Source of the DNA: Tessaracoccus sp. SD287
Lineage (GTDB): Bacteria > Actinomycetota > Actinomycetes > Propionibacteriales > Propionibacteriaceae
Assembly: GCF_017355265.1 (NCBI RefSeq)
Contig: NZ_JADIJQ010000007.1
Span: 1-64,000 of the forward strand
Direction of reading: 5' to 3'
DNA length: 64,000 nt
Below are positions 35,182 through 43,635 of this stretch, one piece after another. The translations under genes were made by a program, and so were the position numbers. Numbering within the stretch: the stretch's first letter is position 1; every line of letters begins with the position of its first letter. Under the pieces are notes generated by a model. It was given only the letters and a program-made list of their open reading frames with translations, did no database searches and was not told the origin of the DNA.

Positions 35182-35405
35182 TGCCTGTGGACGAACCCCA
35201 CCGGGTGAACTGCCGCCTCGACGACCTGCTGGCCGCGCGCGGTCTGACCCTGACGGCCCTGGCCGAGCAGGTGGGCGTCAGCGTGGTCAACCTCAGCGTG
35301 CTGAAGAACAACCGTGCCAAGGCGGTGCGCTTCTCGACCCTGACGGCCATCTGCGACGTCCTGGACTGCTCGGTCGGGGACCTCTTCGAGGTCACCGCGC
35401 CCTGA
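35181..35405 (+). CDS. Small XRE-family (YozG-like) regulator
   Basis: A 74-residue Cro/C1-type helix-turn-helix protein: RLDDLLAARGLTLTALAEQV, SVVNLSVLKNNRAKAVRFSTL and CDVLDCSVGDLFEV cover the entire domain. It overlaps the DUF2975 gene by one base. The 13-bp inverted repeat upstream of the operon is the natural autoregulatory site. A hairpin (35401-35416) overlaps its stop codon. Confidence 0.87.
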   Translation: MPVDEPHRVNCRLDDLLAARGLTLTALAEQVGVSVVNLSVLKNNRAKAVRFSTLTAICDVLDCSVGDLFEVTAP

Positions 35406-35416
35406 GGAACCTCAGG
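35401..35416. terminator. Bidirectional hairpin between convergent genes
   Basis: CCTGAGG-AA-CCTCAGG is a perfect 7-bp inverted repeat. It covers the stop codons of both the XRE gene and the convergent Pr6Pr gene. The very short central spacer means the innermost pairs probably open. Confidence 0.45.
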
Positions 35417-36110
35417 CCGCCGCGGCCACCCGGACGCGGCGGACCAGCCGGTGATCGACCCACCAGAACAGACCGGCCAGGACGAAGTACAGCCCCAGGA
35501 TGGCGCCGACGTAGACCGCGATCCCGGCATAGCCCAACGTCGGCACGTCGAGGATGACGTAGGGGTACCAGTCCACCAGCGCCCCGCGGACCAGCGTGAC
35601 CACCAGCCAGGCCACCGGAATCAGCGCGGAGGCCAGCACCCGGCGGCCAGTGACCTGTCCCCGGGGCCCGAAGAGCAGCCACAGCAGCGGCGCCAGGATC
35701 GGGGTGATCACGTGCTGCACCGCGTCCAGTACGGCGTTGAACAGTGGCAGGACGGTGTCATCGCGCAGCAGGACGTTGAAGACCACTCCGGTGATGACCA
35801 GACAGACCAGTCCGCTGAGCCGCACGGCACCGAACACCGCACCCCGGCCCGACGGGCGCAGGGCCAGCAGCAACGCCGTGATGCCGACCAGGAAGTTGGA
35901 CATGAAGGTGAAGAACAGGGGTTGGTTGACCAGGTTCTGCCACCCGGCCGCCCACAGGCGCGTCCACCCGGCGCCCTCGGGAATCGTCGAGGACTCGGTG
36001 GCACCGATGAACAATGAGGCCGCATTGGCGCCCAGGGCCAGCAGCGCCAGCACGCCGTGGGCCGCGCGTCCGGCGGCGCCCATCCGGTGGTGCCCGACCG
36101 AGGGGATCAC
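35412..36110 (-). CDS. Pr6Pr family membrane protein
   Basis: A 232-residue protein with about six hydrophobic segments. Charged motifs such as WWVDHRLVRRVRV at the end and VRGALVDWYPYVILDVPTLGY are typical of actinobacterial Pr6Pr proteins, whose function is unknown. It overlaps the upstream hexapeptide-repeat gene by 4 bp (ATGA), so the two are translationally coupled. Confidence 0.72.
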   Translation of the reverse strand: MIPSVGHHRMGAAGRAAHGVLALLALGANAASLFIGATESSTIPEGAGWTRLWAAGWQNLVNQPLFFTFMSNFLVGITALLLALRPSGRGAVFGAVRLSGLVCLVITGVVFNVLLRDDTVLPLFNAVLDAVQHVITPILAPLLWLLFGPRGQVTGRRVLASALIPVAWLVVTLVRGALVDWYPYVILDVPTLGYAGIAVYVGAILGLYFVLAGLFWWVDHRLVRRVRVAAAA

Positions 36111-37339
36111 GCCACCTCGCCGGCGAACAGCCCGAGCAGCGGCACCGCGTCGGCCGCACTGCCGCAGACCTGGTCGATGACCGCGGTCAGCCAGCTGGTC
36201 ACCGCCGCCCGCTGGTCGGCGTCCAACGAGCGGATCGCGGTCAGGTAGTCCGTGCCGTGGGCCGCCTGGGTGGCCAGGTGCTCGACCAGGGCTTCCGGTG
36301 CCGCCACGCTCACCGGTGCGGTGGCCGCCAGGAAGTCACCGGACCGCTCGACCAGTTCCCGGCGGGCCTCGTCGTCGGGTTCGATGCGGGCCAGCAGTGC
36401 CTCCACCCGCTTGACCCGTTCCCGGTGGCCGGCGTCCAGTGCCGCCAGCGCGCCCGCCTGCACGTGCGAGCCGAAGCCCTGTCGGGCAAAGAACACGCTG
36501 CGCACCTGCTGGTACCAGTTCTGCAGCGCCACCAGGGAGCCGATGTAGGTCAGGTTCTTCTCGAGCAGGGCGTTCAGTCGGCGGTAGCGGTGCCGCGTGT
36601 TGGGACGCCGCAGGCCCGGCACCTGCTCGGGCAGGACCAGCACCCCGTCCTCGTCGATGTCGTCGCGCAGCACCGAACCTGCCCCCACCACCACGCCGAA
36701 CCCGGTGCGCACCGGGCCCACGGCCCCACCCTGCCCGCCCAGGAAGATCGCGGGCTGGTCGACCAGCACCCCGCGCGGCACGTCCCCGAACAGGGAGGGG
36801 GTGGACTTGTCACCGTCGGGGGTGAAGTTGAAGTGGATGTAGCTCGAGCCCACCTCGGAATGGTCCTTCGCGCTGGTGCCACCGGTCAGCATCGCGTCGC
36901 AGAAGTTGATCAGGCTGCCCAGGGTGGCATGGGGGAACAGGATCGTCTGCTTCAACCCGACGGTGTGGGCGCCGCTGGCATGTTCCTCGATCAGGGTGCC
37001 CGGTCGCACGTGCGCGCCCAGCCCCATGGACGCACCCTCCAGGAACACCGCCCCGCTGAAGAAACCGCCCTCGAGGCGGACCTTGGGCCCCAGTTGGCAG
37101 TTCTCGATGGTCACCGGGCCCTCGGACCCCAGGACGCAGCCGGGCGAGATCACCGTCCGGGCCCCCCGAATCCGGGCGCCGGGGTGGATCACCACGTTGC
37201 TGCCGATCAGGTTCACGTCCACGTCGTCGTCGATGTCGACCGTCCACGGGTTGGGGATGGTGGCCCCACGCTCGATCAGCGCGGCCACCTTCGCGAAGCC
37301 TCGGGGCAGCGGCACCCCGCCGGGTACGGTGTGGGACAT
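36107..37339 (-). CDS. Hexapeptide-repeat (left-handed beta-helix) protein
   Basis: A 410-residue protein. Residues about 30-230 carry imperfect hexapeptide repeats (NLIGSNVVIHPGARIRGARTVISPGCVLG, GLGAHVRPGTLIEEHASG, FGVVVGAGSVLRDDI) as in GlmU-like acyltransferases. The usual N-terminal nucleotidyltransferase domain is missing. Instead an alpha-helical region of about 160 residues follows. Known relatives are annotated only loosely as UDP-GlcNAc pyrophosphorylase-like. An acyl- or sugar-nucleotide-related role is possible but unproven. Its stop overlaps the Pr6Pr start. Confidence 0.68.
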   Translation of the reverse strand: MSHTVPGGVPLPRGFAKVAALIERGATIPNPWTVDIDDDVDVNLIGSNVVIHPGARIRGARTVISPGCVLGSEGPVTIENCQLGPKVRLEGGFFSGAVFLEGASMGLGAHVRPGTLIEEHASGAHTVGLKQTILFPHATLGSLINFCDAMLTGGTSAKDHSEVGSSYIHFNFTPDGDKSTPSLFGDVPRGVLVDQPAIFLGGQGGAVGPVRTGFGVVVGAGSVLRDDIDEDGVLVLPEQVPGLRRPNTRHRYRRLNALLEKNLTYIGSLVALQNWYQQVRSVFFARQGFGSHVQAGALAALDAGHRERVKRVEALLARIEPDDEARRELVERSGDFLAATAPVSVAAPEALVEHLATQAAHGTDYLTAIRSLDADQRAAVTSWLTAVIDQVCGSAADAVPLLGLFAGEVA

Positions 37340-37401
37340 GCGTTCCTCCTGGGTCGGATGCAGCAGAGCCTAGTCACCCCGGTGTCGCCTATCCTTGCGC
37401 C

Positions 37402-37647
37402 ATGGCCGAGATCCGGAAGTTCACGCAGGGCAGGGGCGGCGAGATAGCGCAGGCACTCGCCAAGGCGATGGGTGAGGGCGTGCGGCCCGCCACCCCCGGT
37501 GACGGTGGCACCCCGACCCCCAGGGCCACGGCACCGGCGTCGGGTCCGACCGTGACCTCCGGGGTGATCTGGGACCCGTTCCTCAAGACCACTCCCGCCA
37601 AGGCGCTGAAGAAGCCAGCGCCGGCCCCCGAACAGGACGCCGACTGA
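37402..37647 (+). CDS. Small protein of unknown function
   Basis: An 81-residue protein I do not recognise. Residues 1-28 look like a helix (MAEIRKFTQGRGGEIAQALA...). A Pro/Thr/Gly-rich linker follows, then GVIWDPFLKTTPAKALKKPA and an acidic end. There is no signal peptide or membrane segment. It is divergent from the hexapeptide gene and convergent with the DUF1206 gene. Codon use with G/C third positions supports a real gene, but no ribosome-binding site is evident. Confidence 0.55.
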   Translation: MAEIRKFTQGRGGEIAQALAKAMGEGVRPATPGDGGTPTPRATAPASGPTVTSGVIWDPFLKTTPAKALKKPAPAPEQDAD

Positions 37648-37666
37648 TCCGTCCCCAGGCGGCGTC

Positions 37667-38518
37667 CTAGGCCTGCTTGGGGTGACGTGCCCAGTAGAAG
37701 CAGTACAGCCCGTACAGCCCCAGCCCGACCCCCACCGCAGCCAGCAGCGCTGCACCGAAGGGTCGTTCGAGCAGCCCGTGCAACGCCTGGTCCAGGCCGC
37801 CCGCCTGTTCGGGGTCAAAGGTGACGGCGGCCGTGACGAACAGCACCCCGACCAGACCGTAGGCCACGCCCTTGGCAATGAAACCGGCCCCGGCCGCCCG
37901 GCGTCCGGCTCCGGTGAGGTTGCGGTCCAGGTCCTCGTTGAACGTGCCGCGGATTCCCTTGATCGCCTGGTAGACGCCGTAGCCGACGATCGCCAGGCCG
38001 ACCAGTCCGACCAGGACCTCGCCCAACGGCAGCTCCATCAACCGGCGGCTGAACGACTGCTGCTGCTGGCCACCCTGGCTGGCCGACGGGCCGCTCGCCA
38101 GACGCGCCGAGGCGATGGCCAGGTAGCCGAAGATGACCGATCGCAAGAGCGACGAGCCGCGTTTGCGCCAGCGCTTCAAGCCCTCGAACTCGCGGTGACC
38201 CACCAGCAGCAGCACCAGTTGCCACACCACCAGCATGGCGAAGCCGGCAGCCACCACACCCAGCAGCACCCGTCCCATCGGGGCATCGGAGAGCAGTCGC
38301 AGCGCACCGGAGTTGCTGGTCTCGCCGTTGTCGCTGCCCGAGGTGGCCAGGGTCACCGCGAGCCAGCCGATCAGCAGGTGCACGATGCCGTAACTGACCA
38401 GCCCGACCTTGACCAGGGCGCGGTAGGCGGACGAGCGGCTGATGGTGTGGGCGGCGTCGCGGCCGCTGTCGAGTGCCTGGTCGGCGGCGTCGCGCGCACG
38501 CTCGGCATGGGGGTTCAT
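37667..38518 (-). CDS. DUF1206 membrane protein
   Basis: A 283-residue protein built from three repeats of a two-helix DUF1206 unit, giving about six membrane segments. Each repeat has the pattern G-x-x-x-YG-hydrophobic (KVGLVSYGIVHLLIGWLAV, VFGYLAIASARLA-type, FIAKGVAYGLVGVLFV). N- and C-terminal ends are hydrophilic. The family is common in actinobacteria and of unknown role. It is divergent from the GntR gene, 91 bp apart. Confidence 0.82.
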   Translation of the reverse strand: MNPHAERARDAADQALDSGRDAAHTISRSSAYRALVKVGLVSYGIVHLLIGWLAVTLATSGSDNGETSNSGALRLLSDAPMGRVLLGVVAAGFAMLVVWQLVLLLVGHREFEGLKRWRKRGSSLLRSVIFGYLAIASARLASGPSASQGGQQQQSFSRRLMELPLGEVLVGLVGLAIVGYGVYQAIKGIRGTFNEDLDRNLTGAGRRAAGAGFIAKGVAYGLVGVLFVTAAVTFDPEQAGGLDQALHGLLERPFGAALLAAVGVGLGLYGLYCFYWARHPKQA

Positions 38519-38609
38519 GCCAGCACTCTAGGGCTCCGACGCCTGCGCGGCATCGGGTTGTGCGAGTCATTGTCCGGCGCTACGTTGTCGGCGTGGTCAG
38601 GACCCCCAG

Positions 38610-38990
38610 ATGACGTGGCACATCGACCCGGCGAGCCCGCTTCCGCCCTATGAGCAGCTGAAGGCCCAACTCGTGGCCCAGATGGACAGCGGCGAGCTGC
38701 TGGTCGGCACCCGACTGCCCTCGGTGCGCCGCCTGGCCGCCGACCTGGGGCTCGCGCCCAACACCGTCGCCCGCACCTATCGTGAGCTCGAGGGCGAGGG
38801 TTACGTCACCACTGCCGGGCGCCATGGCACCGTCGTGGCCCAGCGGGACACCGGCGACGAGGTCCAGCAGCGGGCGATCGCCCTGACCGGACAGTACGTG
38901 GCCAACATGAAGGCGCTGGGCCTGGGCCGGGCCGCCGCCGAGGAGCACCTGCGCACCGCCTGGCAGCAGCCGTCCACGCCGGTCACCTGA
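38610..38990 (+). CDS. GntR-family (YtrA-like) regulator
   Basis: A 126-residue regulator. The N-terminal winged helix is standard: PPYEQLKAQLVAQMDSGELL, GTRLPSVRRLAADLGLAPNT and VARTYRELEGEGYVTTAGRHGT. The short helical C-terminus (about 45 residues) marks the YtrA subfamily, which usually controls ABC-transporter operons. Here no transporter follows; the divergent DUF1206 gene is the nearest candidate target. AGGA stands seven bases before the ATG at 38610. Confidence 0.85.
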   Translation: MTWHIDPASPLPPYEQLKAQLVAQMDSGELLVGTRLPSVRRLAADLGLAPNTVARTYRELEGEGYVTTAGRHGTVVAQRDTGDEVQQRAIALTGQYVANMKALGLGRAAAEEHLRTAWQQPSTPVT

Positions 38991-39016
38991 GCCTGTTCCC
39001 GAGACCCTGTGCGCCG

Positions 39017-39084
39017 CTTCGAACACGGTGGTGGCGCCTGGACCGCAGTAGAACCAGGTCGAACCCGCACCAGCGAGTTCGAAG
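39017..39084. repeat. 68-bp palindromic element, family B (P5)
   Basis: Arms 39017-39033 and 39068-39084 pair at 15 of 17 positions (CTTCGAACACGGTGGTG), and an inner CCTGG/CCAGG stem lies at 39037-39041 and 39054-39058. The reverse complement of the left arm and flank matches the right arm of the element at 50580-50641 at 25 of 31 positions. It lies between the GntR gene and the response-regulator end, a 136-bp gap with no gene. Confidence 0.68.
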
Positions 39085-39126
39085 GTGGAAGTGGCTGCCC
39101 GAGCGAGAAGACCTGACGTCGAATAC

Positions 39127-39768
39127 TCAGCCCAGCAGCCTCAGCACGGCACTGACCCGGCGGTGCACGTCGGCATCGGAGTGCAGCCCCAGCTTGGCGA
39201 AGATCCGCTGGGTGTGCTTCTCGACCGCACCCTCGGTGACCACCAGGCGTCGGGCGATCCCGGCATTGGTGTGCCCCTCGGCCATCAGTTCCAGCACCTC
39301 ACGCTCCCGGGGGGTGAGCGCCGCCACCGGGTCGGCTGCCCGTCCCCGTCCCATCAGCTGGGCCACCACTTCGGGATCGAGCACCATGCCGCCGTGCGCG
39401 ACTCGCTCCACCGAGTCGAGGAACTCGTCGATGTCGCTGACCCGGTCCTTCAGCAGGTAGCCGATCGCGCCGGTACCGGAGGAGAGCAGTTCGGTGGCGT
39501 AGGAGAGCACCACGTACTGGCTGAGCAGCAGGATCGGGGCGCTCGGCCACTGGCTGCGAATCCGCATGGCCGCCTGCAGCCCCTCGTCGGTGTGCGACGG
39601 CGGCATCCGGATGTCACTGATGACCAGGTCGGGACGCATCGCCAGTGCGCGCGAGACCAGATCGTCGCCGGTGCCGACCCCGGCGATGACGTCGTGGCCG
39701 CCGTCGCCCAGGATCAGGGTCAGGCCCTCACGCAGCAGGACCGAGTCGTCCGCGATCAGGATGCGCAA
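39127..39768 (-). CDS. NarL/LuxR-type response regulator
   Basis: A 213-residue response regulator. The receiver domain has the acidic pair in LIADDSV and phosphorylated D52 (VISDIRMPP). The output domain is a LuxR helix-turn-helix (LTPREREVLELMAEGHTNAG, VEKHTQRIFAKLGL). It overlaps the sensor kinase gene by 13 bp. Targets are unknown; the adjacent pyrophosphatase and membrane proteins are not obvious regulon members. Confidence 0.92.
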   Translation of the reverse strand: MRILIADDSVLLREGLTLILGDGGHDVIAGVGTGDDLVSRALAMRPDLVISDIRMPPSHTDEGLQAAMRIRSQWPSAPILLLSQYVVLSYATELLSSGTGAIGYLLKDRVSDIDEFLDSVERVAHGGMVLDPEVVAQLMGRGRAADPVAALTPREREVLELMAEGHTNAGIARRLVVTEGAVEKHTQRIFAKLGLHSDADVHRRVSAVLRLLG

Positions 39769-41057
39769 GGGATCACCGCCTCAATGGTGGTCGGGCCCCC
39801 CTCGGGGGAGGTCACGGTCAGGGTACCGTCGACGCCCGCCAGTCGGTCGCCGAGCCCGCGCAGCCCGTGACCCTTCGCGGGGCTCGCACCGCCCAGGCCG
39901 TCGTCGCTGACCGTGGCGAACAGCCACTGGTCCTGCACCCCGATGAAGACCTCGGCGTTGGTGGCCCCGGAATGCTTGTTGAGGTTGGCCAGCGCCTCGG
40001 ACACCACGAAGTAGGCGGCGGTCTCGACGTGGTCGGGCAGGTCCTGGGGCAGGTCGGCGTAGACGGTGACCGGGACGACCGACCGGGCGGCCGACTCCAT
40101 GATGGCGGCCTCCAGACCGCGGTCGACCAGCACCGGAGGGGCGATGCCGCGGGACAGTTGGCGAAGTTCGGCCAGGGTGTCCTGGGTGGCGGTCATGGCC
40201 TCGGCGATCAACTGCTCCGCCTTCGCCGGGTCGGTGGCGGCCTGCCGCTTGGCACGGGCCAGGTCCATGCTGAGCCGGACGAGGCGCTGCTGCGGACCGT
40301 CGTGGATGTCACGCTCGAGGCGGCGCAGCGCATCGGACTCGGCCTGGCGGACCGCGGCCCGGCTCTGGGTGAGGGTGGCGATCTGGGCCTGGCTGTCGGC
40401 GCGCGAATTCAGCAGCAGGTCGGACAGGCCGGTCTGCACCTTCGTCCAGCCGCGCAGGACGAACGGCGCGCTGACCAGGAACAGCAGGCCGGCGACGAAC
40501 TGGGTGGCCACGTCGAACATCAGCGGCAGGGGCAGGCCCAGCAGTTCACCCAGACCGGTCTGGTCCTCGCCGAAGATGTTCTCGGTGATGATGCTGGCCA
40601 GCGGCCCGCCGACGGTGGCCAGGGCGCCCACGCACCAGGTCAGCGCGATGCAGAAGCCGAGGGTGGAGATGACGAAGCCGACCAGGGTCCACAGCACGTC
40701 CAGCCACGACTGTGGGTCGGTCAGCGGACGCAGCAGGCGCTGCAGGGTGGTGGCATCAGCCCGGGCCGGCAGGTAGGGACTGGGCAGCAGCGGGCGGTGG
40801 CTGACCGAGGCGATCCAGCGGCGCTCGGCGCTGGCGATGCCCCGCGCCGTCAGCAGCCCGCCGGCCATGATCGGGATGCCGACCCAGATGATGGCCGTCG
40901 AGACACCGGTGACGACCAGGGTGATGACGGCGATGAATCCGAGCAGCAGCATGAACCAGTTGCCGAGCAGGTAGCCGGCGTCGTGGCCGAACTGGCGGGC
41001 CCGGGAACGGGGCGGCTCGCCGCCGGTGCGCGGGGCGGAAAGGGTGTGTGTGGTCAT
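39756..41057 (-). CDS. Two-component sensor histidine kinase (HisKA_3)
   Basis: A 433-residue kinase. Hydrophobic segments near 28-65, 115-145 and 190-205 make up the sensor portion, which resembles the putative-sensor domain of actinobacterial kinases, with little outside the membrane. The dimerisation box RRLERDIHDGPQQRLVRLSM carries the phospho-histidine, and the ATP domain has EALANLNKHSGATNAEV and GHGLRGLGDRLAGVDGTL. It lies upstream of its response regulator with a 13-bp overlap. Signal unknown; envelope stress is typical for such sensors. Confidence 0.9.
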   Translation of the reverse strand: MTTHTLSAPRTGGEPPRSRARQFGHDAGYLLGNWFMLLLGFIAVITLVVTGVSTAIIWVGIPIMAGGLLTARGIASAERRWIASVSHRPLLPSPYLPARADATTLQRLLRPLTDPQSWLDVLWTLVGFVISTLGFCIALTWCVGALATVGGPLASIITENIFGEDQTGLGELLGLPLPLMFDVATQFVAGLLFLVSAPFVLRGWTKVQTGLSDLLLNSRADSQAQIATLTQSRAAVRQAESDALRRLERDIHDGPQQRLVRLSMDLARAKRQAATDPAKAEQLIAEAMTATQDTLAELRQLSRGIAPPVLVDRGLEAAIMESAARSVVPVTVYADLPQDLPDHVETAAYFVVSEALANLNKHSGATNAEVFIGVQDQWLFATVSDDGLGGASPAKGHGLRGLGDRLAGVDGTLTVTSPEGGPTTIEAVIPCAS

Positions 41058-41144
41058 GTCCCCAGCCTTCCGGTGCGCGTCTGCTGCCAGTATCCCGCAG
41101 GCAGGCCAACGGGGGTGGGGCCAGCCCGACAGGTGACGTCGCGC

Positions 41145-43532
41145 TCAGGGCTGCTGGACGTCCTCGCGCTCGGCGTCGAGTTCGGCCAGGGCGCCGCTGC
41201 GGTCGGGGGCGTGCCGGGTCAGTTCCCACTCGGGGTTGCCGGGCAGCCCGTCCAGGCCTGGGTTCGGCTCGGGGGCGGCCATGATGGTCGACCCGCGCCG
41301 GGAGCTGTAGAAGACCATGCCCACGCAGACGATCGTGGCGACCCCGGCGATCAGGAAGCGCACCCAGTGCGGGTCGCCACCCAGGCTCGACATGCCCACC
41401 GCGGCCGGGGCGATCAACAGTGCCACCAGGTTCATCACCTTGAGCAGCGGGTTGATGGCGGGTCCGGCGGTGTCCTTGAACGGGTCGCCGACGGTGTCGC
41501 CGATCACCACGGCCGCATGCGCCGGTGAGCCCTTGCCACCGTGGTGCCCGTCCTCGACGAGCTTCTTGGCGTTGTCCCAGGCTCCGCCGGAATTGGCCAG
41601 GAAGACCGCCATCAGGGTGCCGCAGGCGATGGCACCGGCCAGGTAGCCCGCCAGCGCCGGCACCCCCAGACCGAAGCCGACCGCGATCGGGGCCAGGACG
41701 GCCAGCAGGCCGGGGGTGGTCAGTTCCCGCAGCGAGTCCTTGGTGACGATGTCGACGACCTTGCTGTACTCCGGACGTCCGGTGCCCTCCATGATTCCGG
41801 GGATCTCCCGGAACTGGCGGCGCACCTCGAAGACGACCGCGCCGGCGGCTCGTCCGACGGCCTGGATCGCCAGCCCCGAGAACAGGAAGACCACCGCGGC
41901 GCCGACCATCAGCCCGACCAGTACTGCGGGGGAGAAGACCACCGAGGCCAGTTCGAAGTCGTGGTAGCGCTCCTTGAGGACGGTGGCGACGGCGTCGGTG
42001 AAGGCCCCGAACAGGGCGGTGGCGGCCAGCACCGCGGTCGCGATGGCGATGCCCTTGGTGATGGCCTTGGTGGTGTTGCCCACCGCGTCCAGTTCGGTGA
42101 GGATCTGGGCCCCCTCACCGTCGACGTCCCCGGACATCTCGGCGATGCCCTGGGCATTGTCGGAGACCGGTCCGAAGGTGTCCATGGCCACGATGACACC
42201 GACCGTGGTCAGCAGCCCGCAGCCGGCCAGGGCAATGGCGAACAGGCCGATCACCCCGGCCCCGCCCAGGCTGAAGGCGCCGAGCACCGCTGCCGCGATC
42301 AGCAGGCCGGTGATCACCGAGGACTCCAGCCCCAGCGCCAGACCCGAGAGGATGACGGTGGCCGCCCCGGTCAGGGAGGTGTTGCCGACGTCCTGGACGG
42401 GCCGGTGCTCGGTGCCGGTGTAGTAGCCGGTCAGCGACAGGATGACCGCGGCCAGGGCGATGCCGATGGTGACCGCACCGAAGGCGACCAGCTGCGGATC
42501 ATCAATCGGGCCGCGGTACTCGGCGACGCCGAGGTCGGCGAAGGAGCTGGGCAGGTAGGCCCAGGCGGCCACCCCGGAGAGCACCAACGAGAACAGGGCC
42601 GAGGCGTAGAAGGCCCGGTTGATGGTCTTCAACCCGTTCTCACCGGCACGGGGACGCATCAGGTAGACCCCGGCCAGAGCGGTCAGCACGCCGATGGCGG
42701 GGATGATCAGCGGGAACACCAGACCCTGCTCGCCGAATGCGGCCCGGCCGAGGATCAGGGCGGCGACCAGGGTCACCGCGTAGGACTCGAACAGGTCGGC
42801 GGCCATTCCGGCGCAGTCGCCCACGTTGTCGCCGACGTTGTCGGCGATGGTGGCGGCGTTGCGGGGGTCGTCCTCGGGAATGTTCTGCTCGACCTTGCCG
42901 ACCAGGTCGGCGCCGACGTCGGCGGCCTTGGTGAAGATGCCACCGCCGACCCGCATGAACATGGCCAGCAGCGCCGCACCGAACCCGAAGCCCTCGAGGA
43001 TCACCGGGGCGTCACCACCGAAGGCGAGCACCACCAGGGCAGCGCCGAGCAGTCCCAGGCCGATGGTGGCCATGCCGACCGCGGCGCCGGTGCGGAAGGC
43101 GATCTTCATGGCCGGGTCCCGGCCCTGGTCGCGAGCCGCAGCGGCCACCCGCACGTTGGCGCGCACGGCCAGCCGCATGCCCATCCAGCCGATCAGCGCG
43201 GAAAAGCCGGCACCGGCCAAGAAGGCCACCGATCGGGCTGCCCGCAGCCCGACCGCATCGCCGTCCCCGTGGACGGGCAGGATCAACAGCGCCACAAAGG
43301 CCACCACCGCGAAGATGCCCAGGGTGCGGAACTGCCGGGCCAGGTAGGCACCGGCACCCTCCTGCACGGCCAGGGCGATGGCCCGCATGCTGTCGGTGCC
43401 GTCGGCGGCGCGCAGCACCTGCGCGCGATAGACCAGCGACATCGCCACGGCGAGCGCGGCCAGGGCCGCTATCACGACGACGATGGTCACGCTGCCAGAT
43501 GACAGGGAGACCTCGAGGGGGTCGATGGGCAT
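41145..43532 (-). CDS. hppA: Membrane proton-pumping pyrophosphatase
   Basis: A 795-residue H+-translocating pyrophosphatase with about 16 membrane segments. The substrate site DVGADLVGKVEQNIPEDDP and IADNVGDNVGDCAGMAADLFE are intact, as is the C-terminal GDTVGDPFKDTAGPAINPLLK. The segment GNTTKAITKG has lysine where K+-dependent enzymes have alanine, so this is the K+-independent, proton-pumping class. Start ATG 43532 has GGAGGT six bases upstream. It is monocistronic. The pump links biosynthetic pyrophosphate to the proton gradient. Confidence 0.96.
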   Translation of the reverse strand: MPIDPLEVSLSSGSVTIVVVIAALAALAVAMSLVYRAQVLRAADGTDSMRAIALAVQEGAGAYLARQFRTLGIFAVVAFVALLILPVHGDGDAVGLRAARSVAFLAGAGFSALIGWMGMRLAVRANVRVAAAARDQGRDPAMKIAFRTGAAVGMATIGLGLLGAALVVLAFGGDAPVILEGFGFGAALLAMFMRVGGGIFTKAADVGADLVGKVEQNIPEDDPRNAATIADNVGDNVGDCAGMAADLFESYAVTLVAALILGRAAFGEQGLVFPLIIPAIGVLTALAGVYLMRPRAGENGLKTINRAFYASALFSLVLSGVAAWAYLPSSFADLGVAEYRGPIDDPQLVAFGAVTIGIALAAVILSLTGYYTGTEHRPVQDVGNTSLTGAATVILSGLALGLESSVITGLLIAAAVLGAFSLGGAGVIGLFAIALAGCGLLTTVGVIVAMDTFGPVSDNAQGIAEMSGDVDGEGAQILTELDAVGNTTKAITKGIAIATAVLAATALFGAFTDAVATVLKERYHDFELASVVFSPAVLVGLMVGAAVVFLFSGLAIQAVGRAAGAVVFEVRRQFREIPGIMEGTGRPEYSKVVDIVTKDSLRELTTPGLLAVLAPIAVGFGLGVPALAGYLAGAIACGTLMAVFLANSGGAWDNAKKLVEDGHHGGKGSPAHAAVVIGDTVGDPFKDTAGPAINPLLKVMNLVALLIAPAAVGMSSLGGDPHWVRFLIAGVATIVCVGMVFYSSRRGSTIMAAPEPNPGLDGLPGNPEWELTRHAPDRSGALAELDAEREDVQQP

Positions 43533-43635
43533 GCGCACACCTCCATTGGCATGCGCGGCACCGTTGCCGCGCAGATGGTTCCCGGGGAGCCGAGTGGGGT
43601 GAGCTTAACAGCGCCCGTGGCTGCCGGTGTGCGGG

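Noticed and set aside
41541-43502. A 653-codon plus-strand frame opposite hppA
   Set aside because: Gln/Asp/Gly-rich shadow of the pyrophosphatase with no start signal or domain.
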